This document shows, one piece after another, positions 19,201-26,718 of a stretch of DNA of 64,000 bases. Positions within the stretch are counted from its first letter, which is position 1. Each line of letters starts with the position of its first letter. The position numbers were made by a program, and so were the translations under genes. Below the pieces are notes generated by a model. That model saw only the letters and a program-made list of their open reading frames with translations, was not told the origin of the DNA and searched no databases. Source of the DNA: Nocardia sp. alder85J (lineage in GTDB: Bacteria; Actinomycetota; Actinomycetes; Mycobacteriales; Mycobacteriaceae); the NCBI RefSeq assembly GCF_020176955.2, contig NZ_JAIUCZ020000007.1, positions 434,001 through 498,000 of the forward strand, in the 5' to 3' direction.

Positions 19201-19927
19201 GCTCCCGGCACGGCTGCGCGACAACGCTTTCCACCGGCACCTCGATCAGCGACCGCTGATCGGCCACCGAGAACGCCCGCAGTTCGCCGACCTCGTCACC
19301 CAGGAATTCCACTCGCACCGGATGATCCGCGGTGGGCGGGAAGAGGTCGAGAATGCCGCCGCGGACCGCGAATTCACCGCGCTTGCCCACCATGTCGACC
19401 CGCTGGTACGCGAATTCGACCAGCCGCTCGATCAATTCGTCGAAGGGGAATTCGACGCCGCGCCGCAGCACGATCGGCTCGATATCGCCGAGCCCCGCCG
19501 CCATCGGCTGCATCAGCGACCGCACCGTGGTCACCACCACCCGCAGCGGCACGGGGAACACCGGATCCTCCGGATGCGCCAGCCGCCGCAGCACCTGCAA
19601 CCGCCGACCGACGGTATCGGCGCCCGGCGACAGCCGCTCGTGCGGCAGCGTCTCCCAGGACGGGAACACCGCCACCCCGCCCCCGAGGATCTCCGACAAC
19701 TCGACGGTCAGATCATCGGCCTCCCGCCCGGTAGCGGTGACCACCACCACCGGCCGCTGTTGCCCACCGTCGCTCCCTGCGATGGTCGACGCCACGAACG
19801 GCCGAATGGCCGAAGGCGCCACCAACTGCACGTGCGACCGCCCCACCAGGTCCCTGACCTGCTGCAACGCGGCATCGGAACCGGCCACCACAGCCAGTCC
19901 CGCCAGAGGTGGACGAGGGGTGGGCAT
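16283..19927 (-). CDS. mfd: Transcription-repair coupling factor Mfd
   Basis: 1214 residues, the normal family length. The protein has the UvrB-like N-terminal region (GREADDLTVELSEILGG, then FPSWETLPHERLSP), an RNA polymerase-interaction domain around 490-560 (MVVHDQHGIGKF), and a RecG-like translocase. The translocase has Walker A GDVGYGKTE at about 670 and DEEQRFG at about 770, followed by helicase motifs (TETGLDISNANTL, QLRGRVGRS) and the C-terminal TRCF domain. Mfd removes RNA polymerase stalled at lesions and recruits UvrA. It is translationally coupled to mazG. Confidence 0.97.
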   Translation of the reverse strand: MPTPRPPLAGLAVVAGSDAALQQVRDLVGRSHVQLVAPSAIRPFVASTIAGSDGGQQRPVVVVTATGREADDLTVELSEILGGGVAVFPSWETLPHERLSPGADTVGRRLQVLRRLAHPEDPVFPVPLRVVVTTVRSLMQPMAAGLGDIEPIVLRRGVEFPFDELIERLVEFAYQRVDMVGKRGEFAVRGGILDLFPPTADHPVRVEFLGDEVGELRAFSVADQRSLIEVPVESVVAQPCRELLLTAELRERAAAVAAENPADAALVEMLEKLAQGIAVEGMEALLPVLRPGRLPLLVDVLPPETHVLLCDPEKVRTRAADLVRTGQEFLEASWTAASFGAAAPLGAHGLDLAASAYQGLDVVHAEAEARGLPWWTLSPLAADDPAEVVLPVLAAPAARGSQELVATVFASLRAHVAADAPGGAGRAVIVVAGHGTAQRILERLGDAEVPAAPLAPGAEPEPGRVGVLCGSLHDGIIFDDARLVVIAESDLTGNRVTAPAEGKKLPARRRNQVDPLALTAGDMVVHDQHGIGKFVEMIERTVGGARREYLVIEYAPSKRGQPGDRLFVPMDSLDQLSRYVGGELPSLSKLGGSDWANTKRKARKAVREIATELVQLYAARQAAPGHAFGPDTPWQQEMEDAFAFTETVDQLTAIAEVKADMEKAVPMDRVICGDVGYGKTEIAVRAAFKAVQDGKQVAVLVPTTLLAQQHLQTFTERTSGFPIVVKGLSRFTDPGESRVVLEGMTTGEVDIVVGTHRLLQTGVRWKDLGLVIIDEEQRFGVEHKEHIKSLRTHVDVLTMSATPIPRTLEMSLAGIREMSTILTPPEERHPVLTYVGSYNDKQVAAAVRRELLRDGQVFYVHNRVNSIDKAAKRIRDLVPEARVAVAHGQMHEDMLEKTVQGFWEREFDVLVCTTIIETGLDISNANTLLVERADALGLSQLHQLRGRVGRSRERGYAYFLYPPERPLTETAYDRLATISQNSDLGAGMAVAMKDLEIRGAGNVLGAEQSGHVAGVGFDLYVRLVGEAVEAYRAAADGRPITTEEDVKEVRIDLPVDAHIPPDYIASDRLRLEGYRKLAAAGDDSALAAVVEELVDRYGPLPVEVGRLVSVARLRLLCREYGIAEVGVTGTTVKISPMQLPDSKQLRLKRIYPSASYRPTTGIVQVPLPRVEDSVGAARVRDVQVLQFVADLLLALDGKAQGSVDLAVATDPAAR

Positions 19928-19993
19928 CAGCAGACTCCTGGGCGCACGATGAGCGGATCGGACGGCCCATCGAGTCTAGTAGAGGTGTTTCAC

Positions 19994-20066
19994 GGCCTCC
20001 GCTCCGCTCCGGCGGTTCGCGGCCCCCAAGGCTCGGCCGCGAACACGCCGCAGCGGAGCGGAGGCC
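19994..20066. repeat. 73-bp cruciform-forming palindromic element, copy 1
   Basis: Perfect 15-bp outer arms, GGCCTCCGCTCCGCT (19994-20008) and AGCGGAGCGGAGGCC (20052-20066). Inside are GGCG/CGCC and 10-bp inner arms, GTTCGCGGCC (20015-20024) / GGCCGCGAAC (20035-20044), with loop CCCAAGGCTC. It lies upstream of mfd, between mfd and a TetR gene read the same way. A related, rearranged copy follows prs (24520-24633). It resembles REP-type intergenic repeats; it is not a U-tract terminator. Confidence 0.75.
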
Positions 20067-20082
20067 GAAAATACACCCACAA

Positions 20083-20730
20083 TCACGGCACGTAGCGGCG
20101 GAGTCTCCGGGCGGCGAACTCGCGGAAGTAGGCGACCTTCTCGTCGGGGACGATCGACGGGAGCAGGAAGTACCAGACGCGTTCCATGCGCACCGCCATC
20201 TGGTCGATCGACTCGGTACCGACAGCGGTGATGTGCACGCCCGCGGTCATCTCCTGGAGGATCAGGCCGATGGTCTCCGGATCGAGGTCCGGTTTCAGAT
20301 CGCCCTGCTGGATGACCCGCTCCGCCAGCACGCGATGGGTCTCGCCCCAGGTCTTCGCGATGTTCTCGCCCTGTGCGCCACGGTAGTCACCGATCTGGTG
20401 GGTCAGCTTCAGCATCGCGCCGACCATCGGGTCGTTCATGGTGAGATCGGCTACGACATAGGTGATTCCGATGCACGCCTCGAGCGCCGGCACCCGCGGA
20501 TCGAAGAAGCCCTGGCACGCGCTGATCAGCCGCTCGTTGCCCTGGTCGACCACCGCACGCGCCAGCTCCTCCTTGGAGCCGAAGTGAAAGTACAAGGCGC
20601 CCTTGGTCACATTCGACTGCGAGATGATCTCGCTGAGGCTCGCGTTCGCATACCCGAGCCGCAGAAAGACATCGGCCGCACCCGCCAGAACGGAATCGCG
20701 AGTGATCTCCGCACGCGCTTGCCTAGCCAT
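20083..20730 (-). CDS. TetR family regulator, gamma-butyrolactone receptor (ScbR/ArpA)-like
   Basis: 215 residues. The N-terminal helix-turn-helix region reads TRDSVLAGAADVFLRLGYANASLSEIISQSNVTKGALYFHFGSKEELARAVV, the wording typical of ScbR/ArpA autoregulator receptors. The C-terminal part keeps the MERVWYFLLPSIVP segment, of which the tryptophan belongs to the ligand pocket in this family. Such repressors sense gamma-butyrolactone-type signals and control secondary metabolism. No AfsA-type synthase lies in the window. A tandem 18-bp repeat just upstream may be its operator. The ligand is unknown. Confidence 0.8.
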   Translation of the reverse strand: MARQARAEITRDSVLAGAADVFLRLGYANASLSEIISQSNVTKGALYFHFGSKEELARAVVDQGNERLISACQGFFDPRVPALEACIGITYVVADLTMNDPMVGAMLKLTHQIGDYRGAQGENIAKTWGETHRVLAERVIQQGDLKPDLDPETIGLILQEMTAGVHITAVGTESIDQMAVRMERVWYFLLPSIVPDEKVAYFREFAARRLRRYVP

Positions 20731-20756
20731 CAGATCCGCCTGTCCTCACAACCAGC

Positions 20757-20796
20757 CATCCTGAAGTAGACCGACATCCCGAAGTAGACCGACATC
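20757..20796. promoter_or_regulatory. Tandem 18-bp repeat upstream of the TetR gene
   Basis: Two direct copies (20757-20774 and 20775-20792) of an 18-bp unit containing GAAGTAGACCGACATC differ at one base and are followed by a partial third CATC. They lie 27-66 bp before the receptor-like gene's start, where an autoregulatory operator would be expected. The unit is not an obvious palindrome. Confidence 0.45.
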
Positions 20797-20975
20797 ACAG
20801 CTCTAACAGCACTCGAAGGATGGGTGAACCGTACCACCCGCCCGGCCTGCACCAACGGAATCGAGCATTCAGACCAGCCCCAATCGCTATTTGTGGGTTA
20901 ACTGTCCAGTTCCACCCCCCTGGCACCCGTAGCGACGCTGCGGCGCCCTACCGCGGAATACGCGTCGCAGCGGGC

Positions 20976-21653
20976 TCAGTGCGTTGTGCCACTGGGCCAT
21001 TCGGAGGCGAGCTGGGGATCGGCCTCCAGGCCGGTGAGCCCGTTCCAGCAGAGATTCACCAGGTGTGCGGCCACCACCTCCTTGGGCGGCTGCCGCTCGT
21101 CCAGCCACCAGGCGGCCGCGGTCGCCACCATCCCGACCAGTGCCTGTGCGTACAGGGTGGCCAGGCTGGTGTCGAAATCCCGGCGGCCGAAATCGCCTGC
21201 CAGGATGTGCGCCACCTGGTTGACCGCCTCGTTCAGCAGGCTCGAATACGTGCCGTCGGCCGCCGAAGTCGGTTGATCGCGCATGAGAATACGGAAGCCG
21301 TCGGAGCGTTCCTCGATATAGGTCAGCAACGCCAGTGCCACCTGCTCCAGCCGCACCCGGGATCTGTTGCGGGTCAGCGAGGAGGTGATCATGTTCAGCA
21401 GCGTCGACATCTCCCGGTCGACGACCACCGCGTACAGGCCTTCCTTGCCACCGAAGTGTTCGTACACAACGGGTTTGGATACCTGGGCCCGCTGGGCTAT
21501 CTCCTCGATGGAGGTGGCGTCGTAGCCGCGCTCGGCGAACAGCGAGCGGCCGATCTCGATCAACTGCTGCCGTCGCTGTGTCCCGGTCATGCGCGGACGC
21601 GGGGTCCGGCTCACCTCGCCCGAAGTCACCGCTTGCGCCTCCTGCGAATCCAT
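20976..21653 (-). CDS. TetR family transcriptional regulator (Rv1019-like)
   Basis: 225 residues. The HTH region reads RRQQLIEIGRSLFAERGYDATSIEEIAQRAQVSKPVVYEHFGGKEGLYAVVVDREMSTLL in the first 80 residues. A C-terminal ligand domain follows, containing DQPTSAADGTYSSLLNEAVNQVAHIL. Its place between mfd and tRNA-Gln/glmU matches Rv1019 in M. tuberculosis, which lies between glmU and mfd. That homolog is reported to be an autorepressor also affecting mfd and mazG. Here another TetR gene and a palindromic element separate it from mfd. The target is unknown. Confidence 0.8.
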   Translation of the reverse strand: MDSQEAQAVTSGEVSRTPRPRMTGTQRRQQLIEIGRSLFAERGYDATSIEEIAQRAQVSKPVVYEHFGGKEGLYAVVVDREMSTLLNMITSSLTRNRSRVRLEQVALALLTYIEERSDGFRILMRDQPTSAADGTYSSLLNEAVNQVAHILAGDFGRRDFDTSLATLYAQALVGMVATAAAWWLDERQPPKEVVAAHLVNLCWNGLTGLEADPQLASEWPSGTTH

Positions 21654-21914
21654 TCGACTGCATCGACAACTCTTCCAGACATCTCCGGCGGATCACCCGG
21701 CACCCCGGGCAAGTGTTCCCGAGGGTCTCGTCAACCGGGCCGCGAACCACCGCACGCCGATCGCGGTGGGCGCAACAGGCCTCGTCGGCGGCATCCCACG
21801 GCCGACCGGCCACCGACACGTCGACAGCGGTTCGACGTACGGACAACTTCGTGCGAGGATCATTCCCGCATGCCGTGACGCACCGGCAGATCGATCGGTC
21901 CGCCGGTGCGGCAA

Positions 21915-21985
21915 TCCGCCGTAGTGTAATGGCAGCACCACTGATTTTGGTTCAGTTAGTCCAGGTTCGAGTCCTGGCGGCGGAG
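21915..21985 (+). tRNA. tRNA-Gln (anticodon TTG)
   Basis: A complete cloverleaf can be drawn. The acceptor stem is TCCGCCG (21915-21921) / CGGCGGA (21978-21984) and the D stem is GTGT/GCAC. The anticodon stem ACTGA/TCAGT has loop TTTTGGT, giving anticodon TTG. The T arm is CCAGG-TTCGAGT-CCTGG. The 3' CCA is not encoded. It lies 55 bp before glmU, as in mycobacteria. Confidence 0.95.
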
Positions 21986-22040
21986 CAACACCCGACACGA
22001 CAGCCCACCCGCAACGATGACAGGCAGCCGAGGGAGATCC

Positions 22041-23531
22041 ATGCCACAGCAGACCGCCGTCGTCGTTCTCGCCGCCGGTGCCGGCACACGAATGCGGTCC
22101 AAAACTCCCAAGGTGTTGCATTCCATGGCCGGCCGCAGCATGCTCGCGCACGCGCTGCATGCGGCGAGCGAGATCGACCCGGTCCACCTGATCACCGTGG
22201 TCGGACACGACCGGGATCAGGTCGGCGCGGCCGTCCGCGCCGCCGCCGCCGATCTCGGCCGCGAGATCACCCAGGCGATCCAGGAGCAGCAGCTCGGCAC
22301 CGGTCACGCGGTGCAGTGCGCGCTCACCGCCTTACCGGCGGGCTTCACCGGCGATCTGATCGTGACCTCCGCGGACGTGCCGCTGCTCGACGGCGACACG
22401 CTGTCCGCGCTGCTCACCGAGCACCGCAGCTATCAGGAGCGGTCGGCGGTCACCGTGCTCACCTTCGTGCCGGACGATCCGAACGGCTACGGCCGCATCG
22501 TCCGCGACGCCGAGGGGCATGTGCAGGGCATTGTCGAGCACGCCGACGCCACCCCCGAGCAGGCCGCCATCGGTGAGGTCAACTCCGGTGTGTACGTCTT
22601 CGACGTGACGGTGCTGCGCACCATGATCGGCCGCCTGACCACCGCCAACGCGCAGCACGAGCTGTACCTGACCGATGTGCTCGAGCTCGCCCGCGAGGCC
22701 GCGCATCCGGTGCACGGCGCCCGGCTGCTGGACGCGGCGAAGGTGACCGGCGTCAACGACCGGGTGCAGCTGGCCGAGGCCGCCCGCACGCTCAACCGCT
22801 ACATCCTGGAGCGGCACATGCGCGCCGGGGTCACCGTCATCGATCCGGCCACCACCTGGGTGGACTCGGAGGTCCGCATCGGCCGCGACGCGGTGCTGCG
22901 CCCGGGTGTCCAGCTGCTGGGCAACACCGTGATCGGCGAGGACGCGGAGATCGGGCCGGATTCGACCCTCACCGACGTGATCGTCGGCGACGGCGCCAGC
23001 GTGGTGCGCACCCACGGCACGGGCGCGGCCATCGGGCCCGGCGCCACCGTCGGGCCGTTCACCTACCTACGACCCGGCACGGTGCTCGGGCAGGCAGGCA
23101 AGCTCGGGGCATTCGTCGAGGCGAAGAACGCCACCATCGGAGCCCACTCCAAGGTGCCGCACCTGACCTACGTCGGCGATGCCACCGTCGGCGAGCACAG
23201 CAACATCGGCGCGTCCAGCGTTTTCGTCAACTACGACGGGGTACGCAAACATCACACGACCGTGGGATCACACGTCCGGACCGGCAGCGACACCATGTTC
23301 ATAGCTCCGGTGACCGTGGGTGACGGGGCCTATACGGCGGCGGGTACTGTGCTGCGCAGAGATGTTCCGCCGGGGGCGCTCGCCGTGTCGGGCGGAGCAC
23401 AGCGCAACCTCGAGGGCTGGGTGCAGCGGAGCCGACCCGGGACCGCGGCAGCCATAGCCGCAGCAAAGGCGCTCGCGGCGAACGACAGGGCGAGTCAGGC
23501 AACCGAGCAAAAGGATGGCAACACAGAGTGA
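22041..23531 (+). CDS. glmU: Bifunctional GlcNAc-1-P uridyltransferase / GlcN-1-P acetyltransferase GlmU
   Basis: 496 residues. The uridyltransferase domain (1-230) has LAAGAGTRMRSKTPKVLH and a GTGHAVQ segment. From about 255 there is a left-handed beta-helix acetyltransferase of hexapeptide repeats, including YLRPGTVLGQAGKLGAFVEAKN and YDGVRKHHT. The protein makes UDP-GlcNAc, the precursor of peptidoglycan, arabinogalactan linker and mycothiol. ATG 22041 follows AGGGAG at 22031-22036. The stop overlaps the prs GTG start in a GTGA, so the two are coupled. Confidence 0.96.
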   Translation: MPQQTAVVVLAAGAGTRMRSKTPKVLHSMAGRSMLAHALHAASEIDPVHLITVVGHDRDQVGAAVRAAAADLGREITQAIQEQQLGTGHAVQCALTALPAGFTGDLIVTSADVPLLDGDTLSALLTEHRSYQERSAVTVLTFVPDDPNGYGRIVRDAEGHVQGIVEHADATPEQAAIGEVNSGVYVFDVTVLRTMIGRLTTANAQHELYLTDVLELAREAAHPVHGARLLDAAKVTGVNDRVQLAEAARTLNRYILERHMRAGVTVIDPATTWVDSEVRIGRDAVLRPGVQLLGNTVIGEDAEIGPDSTLTDVIVGDGASVVRTHGTGAAIGPGATVGPFTYLRPGTVLGQAGKLGAFVEAKNATIGAHSKVPHLTYVGDATVGEHSNIGASSVFVNYDGVRKHHTTVGSHVRTGSDTMFIAPVTVGDGAYTAAGTVLRRDVPPGALAVSGGAQRNLEGWVQRSRPGTAAAIAAAKALAANDRASQATEQKDGNTE

Positions 23532-24508
23532 CCGCGTTCTCGACCGACAACCAGAAGAACCTGATGCTGTTCTCCGGGCGCGCTCACCCGGAGTTGTCAG
23601 AACAGGTCGCGAAAGAACTCGACGTTCACATCACTCCGCAAACTGCCCGCGATTTCGCCAACGGTGAGATCTTCGTCCGCTTCGAGGAATCGGTCCGCGG
23701 CAGTGACGCGTTCGTGTTGCAGAGCTTCCCCGCGCCGCTGAACCAGTGGCTGATGGAACATCTGATCATGATCGACGCGCTCAAGCGCGGCTCGGCCAAG
23801 CGCATCACCGCGGTGCTGCCGTTCTACCCCTACGCGCGTCAGGACAAGAAGCACCGCGGCCGGGAGCCGATCTCCGCCCGCCTGGTCGCCGATCTGCTCA
23901 AGACCGCCGGCGCCGACCGGATCATCACCGTCGACCTGCACACCGACCAGATCCAGGGCTTCTTCGACGGCCCGGTCGACCACATGCACGCGCTGATCCA
24001 GCTCTCGGAGTACGTGCGCAACCACTACACCCTCGACAACATCACCGTCGTGTCGCCGGACGCGGGCCGGGTGAAGGTGGCCGAGAAGTGGGCCGACTCG
24101 CTCGGCGGCGCCCCGGTGGCGTTCATCCACAAGACCCGCGACCCGCTGGTGCCGAACCAGGTGAAGTCGCATCGGCCGGTCGGTGACGTCGACGGCCGCA
24201 CCTGCATCCTGATCGACGACATGATCGACACCGGCGGCACCATCGCCGAGGCCGTCCGCGTGCTGCGCGAGGCGGGCGCGGGCGATGTCGTCATCGCCGC
24301 CACCCACGGCGTGCTGTCGGCGCCGGCCGCCGAGCGGCTGTCGGCCTGCGGCGCCAAGGAGGTGATCGTCACCAATACGTTGCCGATCACCGAGGACAAG
24401 AAGTTCCCGACGCTGACGGTGCTGTCCATCGCCCCGCTGCTGGCCCGCACCATCCGTGAGGTATTCGAGAACGGTTCGGTCACCGGCCTGTTCAACGGTA
24501 ACGCTTGA
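23528..24508 (+). CDS. prs: Ribose-phosphate pyrophosphokinase
   Basis: 326 residues with the Prs landmarks: LMLFSGRAHPELSEQVAKELDV at the N-terminus, RQDKKHRGREPISARLVADLL in the ATP loop region, VDLHTDQIQGFF, and the PRPP loop DDMIDTGGTI near residue 230. It makes PRPP from ribose-5-phosphate and ATP for nucleotide, His, Trp and arabinan precursor synthesis. The GTG start overlaps the glmU stop by 4 nt. In M. tuberculosis lpqT and rplY follow; here lpqT is absent and rplY is 12 kb away. Confidence 0.96.
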   Translation: MTAFSTDNQKNLMLFSGRAHPELSEQVAKELDVHITPQTARDFANGEIFVRFEESVRGSDAFVLQSFPAPLNQWLMEHLIMIDALKRGSAKRITAVLPFYPYARQDKKHRGREPISARLVADLLKTAGADRIITVDLHTDQIQGFFDGPVDHMHALIQLSEYVRNHYTLDNITVVSPDAGRVKVAEKWADSLGGAPVAFIHKTRDPLVPNQVKSHRPVGDVDGRTCILIDDMIDTGGTIAEAVRVLREAGAGDVVIAATHGVLSAPAAERLSACGAKEVIVTNTLPITEDKKFPTLTVLSIAPLLARTIREVFENGSVTGLFNGNA

Positions 24509-24519
24509 GCTGTATTTTT

Positions 24520-24633
24520 GGCCTCCGCTTCGCTTCGGCGGTTCGCGGCCCCCAAGGCTCGTTGTTCCGCGGCCGATCGCTTGCTCCTTCGTCGCATTGC
24601 GATCGGCCGCGGAACAACGAGCCGGCCGCGAAC
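24520..24633. repeat. Nested palindromic element, copy 2
   Basis: Starts like copy 1 at 19994: GGCCTCCGCTTCGCTTCGG, then GTTCGCGGCC (24541-24550) pairing with GGCCGCGAAC (24624-24633). Within the former loop it carries a second, perfect 25-bp inverted repeat (24556-24580 / 24599-24623) with an 18-nt loop. The outer right arm of copy 1 is missing. It lies 12 bp after the prs stop and could act as a terminator. A partial relative of the inner palindrome is at 31567-31612. Confidence 0.75.
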
Positions 24634-24781
24634 GGGGTGGTACAGAATGGGCCGGCCGCTAACGTGGTGATGTAATTCTTGACGTTCGCGCAGGTATTTG
24701 GTGTACGGCAGGGCAGGGGTAGCGTGGACATGGATCGCAACGGGTTGCTGCAGGTGAGCTGGGTGCGCCGAGAGGTGGTGG

Positions 24782-25111
24782 GTGGCCGTGACTGACCAAC
24801 GCGACGACGACGGGTTGATCGACGAGGTTCTCGACATGAACGACGAGGACGACGACGAGCTCGATCTCGACGACGATCTGGGCGACGACGATCAGGCGGA
24901 CGAGGTGCGCGCCTACGAGCGGTACATCACCGATCCGCCGGAAGACCTGGTCATTCGGTATCACGAGAACGACGACGAGGGCCGGTTGGGCATCGATCGT
25001 GAGCTGTCCGAGGAGTGGACCGCTCGTCGGCACCGTGCGGAGGAACGTGCCGAGGATGATCGGCCGGCCGAGCTTGCCGCCATGGAGGTCGTGGACGAGC
25101 CCGGGGATTGA
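24782..25111 (+). CDS. Small highly acidic hypothetical protein
   Basis: 109 residues, not recognised. Residues 5-45 are almost entirely Asp, Glu and Leu (LDDDLGDDDQADEV); a more mixed half follows (YERYITDPPEDLVIRYHEND, EEWTARRHRAEERAEDD). It has no membrane segment or Cys. The composition suggests an intrinsically disordered, soluble protein. The GTG start at 24782 has GAGAGG at 24770-24775. It is followed after 29 nt by the DUF2461 gene on the same strand. Confidence 0.6.
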   Translation: MAVTDQRDDDGLIDEVLDMNDEDDDELDLDDDLGDDDQADEVRAYERYITDPPEDLVIRYHENDDEGRLGIDRELSEEWTARRHRAEERAEDDRPAELAAMEVVDEPGD

Positions 25112-25140
25112 CTGTCGGTGTCGGTGAGTAGGTTGATCTC

Positions 25141-25782
25141 GTGAGCCGATTCACCGGATTCCCGCTCGCGGGCCTCGACTTCTACGAGGACCTGGAGGCC
25201 GACAATTCCAAGTCGTTCTGGAGCGCCCACAAGGATGTCTACGACACGGCGGTGCGCGCGCCGATGGCGGCGCTGGTCGCCGATCTGGAGGCCGACTTCG
25301 GGACCGCCAAGGTCTTCCGTCCCTATCGTGACGTCCGGTTCGCCAAGGACAAGGTGCCCTACAAGAATCATCAGGGGGCCTTCGTCGCGACCGGGCCCAG
25401 TGTGGGCTGGTATGTGCAGATCGGCGCGCCCGGGCTGTTCGTCGCCGGAGGGATCTATGCCACCACGCCCGCTCAGCTGGCTCGGTTGCGTACCACCATC
25501 GATGACGATGTGCGCGGGCCCGAGTTGGAGAAGATCCTCGCGAAGGCGGTGAAGGCGGGGTATTCCGTCGGGGGCGAGCAGCTGAAGACCCGGCCGAAGG
25601 GGTACGACGCCGACCATCCCCGCATCGATCTGTTGCGCCGCAAGGCAATCACGGTCGGTAAGGAGTTCGGCGCGCCGGATTGGCTGGAATCCGCTCGGGC
25701 CGGCACCGAGGTCCGCAAATCCTGGCAGGCTATGCGCCCGCTGGTCGAATGGCTGACCGCGGTGGCGGGTATGCACGACTGA
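25141..25782 (+). CDS. DUF2461 family protein
   Basis: 213 residues of the TIGR02453/DUF2461 family. The N-terminal FPLAGLDFYEDLEADNSKSFWSAHKDVYD, then FRPYRDVRFAKDKVPYKNHQGA and the later LKTRPKGYDADHPRIDLLRRK are the conserved blocks. The length is typical. The family is widespread and uncharacterised, so no function is assigned. GTG start at 25141. Confidence 0.85.
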   Translation: MSRFTGFPLAGLDFYEDLEADNSKSFWSAHKDVYDTAVRAPMAALVADLEADFGTAKVFRPYRDVRFAKDKVPYKNHQGAFVATGPSVGWYVQIGAPGLFVAGGIYATTPAQLARLRTTIDDDVRGPELEKILAKAVKAGYSVGGEQLKTRPKGYDADHPRIDLLRRKAITVGKEFGAPDWLESARAGTEVRKSWQAMRPLVEWLTAVAGMHD

Positions 25783-25826
25783 CAGGTTGGGCCGCGTGCG
25801 GTCACTCCAGAGTCCGGCTGGTTCCG

Positions 25827-25858
25827 CCCGAATCGGGCTCGGCTGCACCCGAATCGGG
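25827..25858. repeat. Two identical 11-bp palindromes spaced 21 bp apart
   Basis: CCCGAATCGGG occurs at 25827-25837 and again at 25848-25858, a 21-bp offset that puts both on the same DNA face. The pair lies about 110 bp before a strong ribosome site (AGGAGGTGAG at 25951-25960) and a 19-codon frame. It could be a paired operator; the regulator is unknown. Confidence 0.4.
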
Positions 25859-25964
25859 GGCTGTCCGGGGTTGTGATCAGGTGGCGTCGAAATGGGCTGG
25901 CCGCGATCATGGTCGGGCTGATAGCTTTTCGTCGACCGCGACTTCTGCCGAGGAGGTGAGACCC

Positions 25965-26462
25965 ATGAACGCTGTATCCCTGTGGGTGCTCCCTCCTTTC
26001 TTCACGGTCGGGCGATCAATGTAGGTGTCGCCGGGAGCGCTTCGGCAACAAGGCACTCCCGAAAGGCACCAACCGTGCACTCTTTTCGATTCCCACGAAC
26101 GGTATGCCGATCGCGGTGCCTATGTTGATCCCCCAGAAGCCGACCGGCCCGCCGCCGCCGATCTCCGGGAGTTCCTGGCGACCGAACCCCGGATCACGGC
26201 GGCGGTCTTCGGTCAGCACTGGCCCGATGTCCTGGCCGACAAGGCGAAGCAGATCACCGTTCCGATCGAGTTCGACCTCCAGTGGGACGACGAGCACATC
26301 TCACGCGAGGAGGGTCTCGCGCTGTTCGACGCCTTCGCCTCGAAGGAGAAGTCCTTGCACGTGAACTCGGGCAAGCACAAGGATCTGCCCCGGTTCGAGG
26401 CCGACAGCGCGGTCCGGTTCTTCGCCCGGCACTTCGGCCGAGCAGCCACCTCGCCGGCCTGA
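25965..26462 (+). pseudogene. Degraded alpha/beta hydrolase
   Basis: The last 95 or so codons read like the C-terminus of an alpha/beta hydrolase: KAKQITVPIEFDLQWDDEH, EGLALFDAFASKEKSLH, then HKDLPRFEADSAVRFFARHF, with the usual acid and His region. Upstream, the reading frame with normal codon use (KALPKGTNRALFSIPTNG) is different, so a frameshift near 26150 separates the halves, and the nucleophile-elbow region is absent. The 5' end, ATG at 25965 behind AGGAGGTGAG, encodes only 19 residues before TAG. The downstream 145-codon frame is open but probably not a functional enzyme. Confidence 0.6.
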
Positions 26463-26718
26463 TGTGCGCGGTAGCGGCTGCGCAAGCGGGACGATCGGGG
26501 TGCGCGGCTCACCGGCCCGCGTACTGTGACCTTCCCGGACCCGCCCACCGTCCGGCCGCGTCGTGCCCCGCTCGGACACCGTGCAATCCGAACCGGCAGG
26601 GGCATGCCGGGCCCGGTCGCCGGGCACAGCCCCGGCGACCATTCGCTGCGTCAGCGCGGGGTCCGGGGCAGCGGCACCCGGACCGGTTCAGTGCGGCTGC
26701 GGCGATTCCCGGGGCGGC

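Noticed and set aside
15995..20095. Very long plus-strand open frame (about 1366 codons) over mfd/mazG
   Set aside because: It is antisense to the clearly conserved Mfd; the product is low-complexity and matches no family. It is open only because of GC bias.
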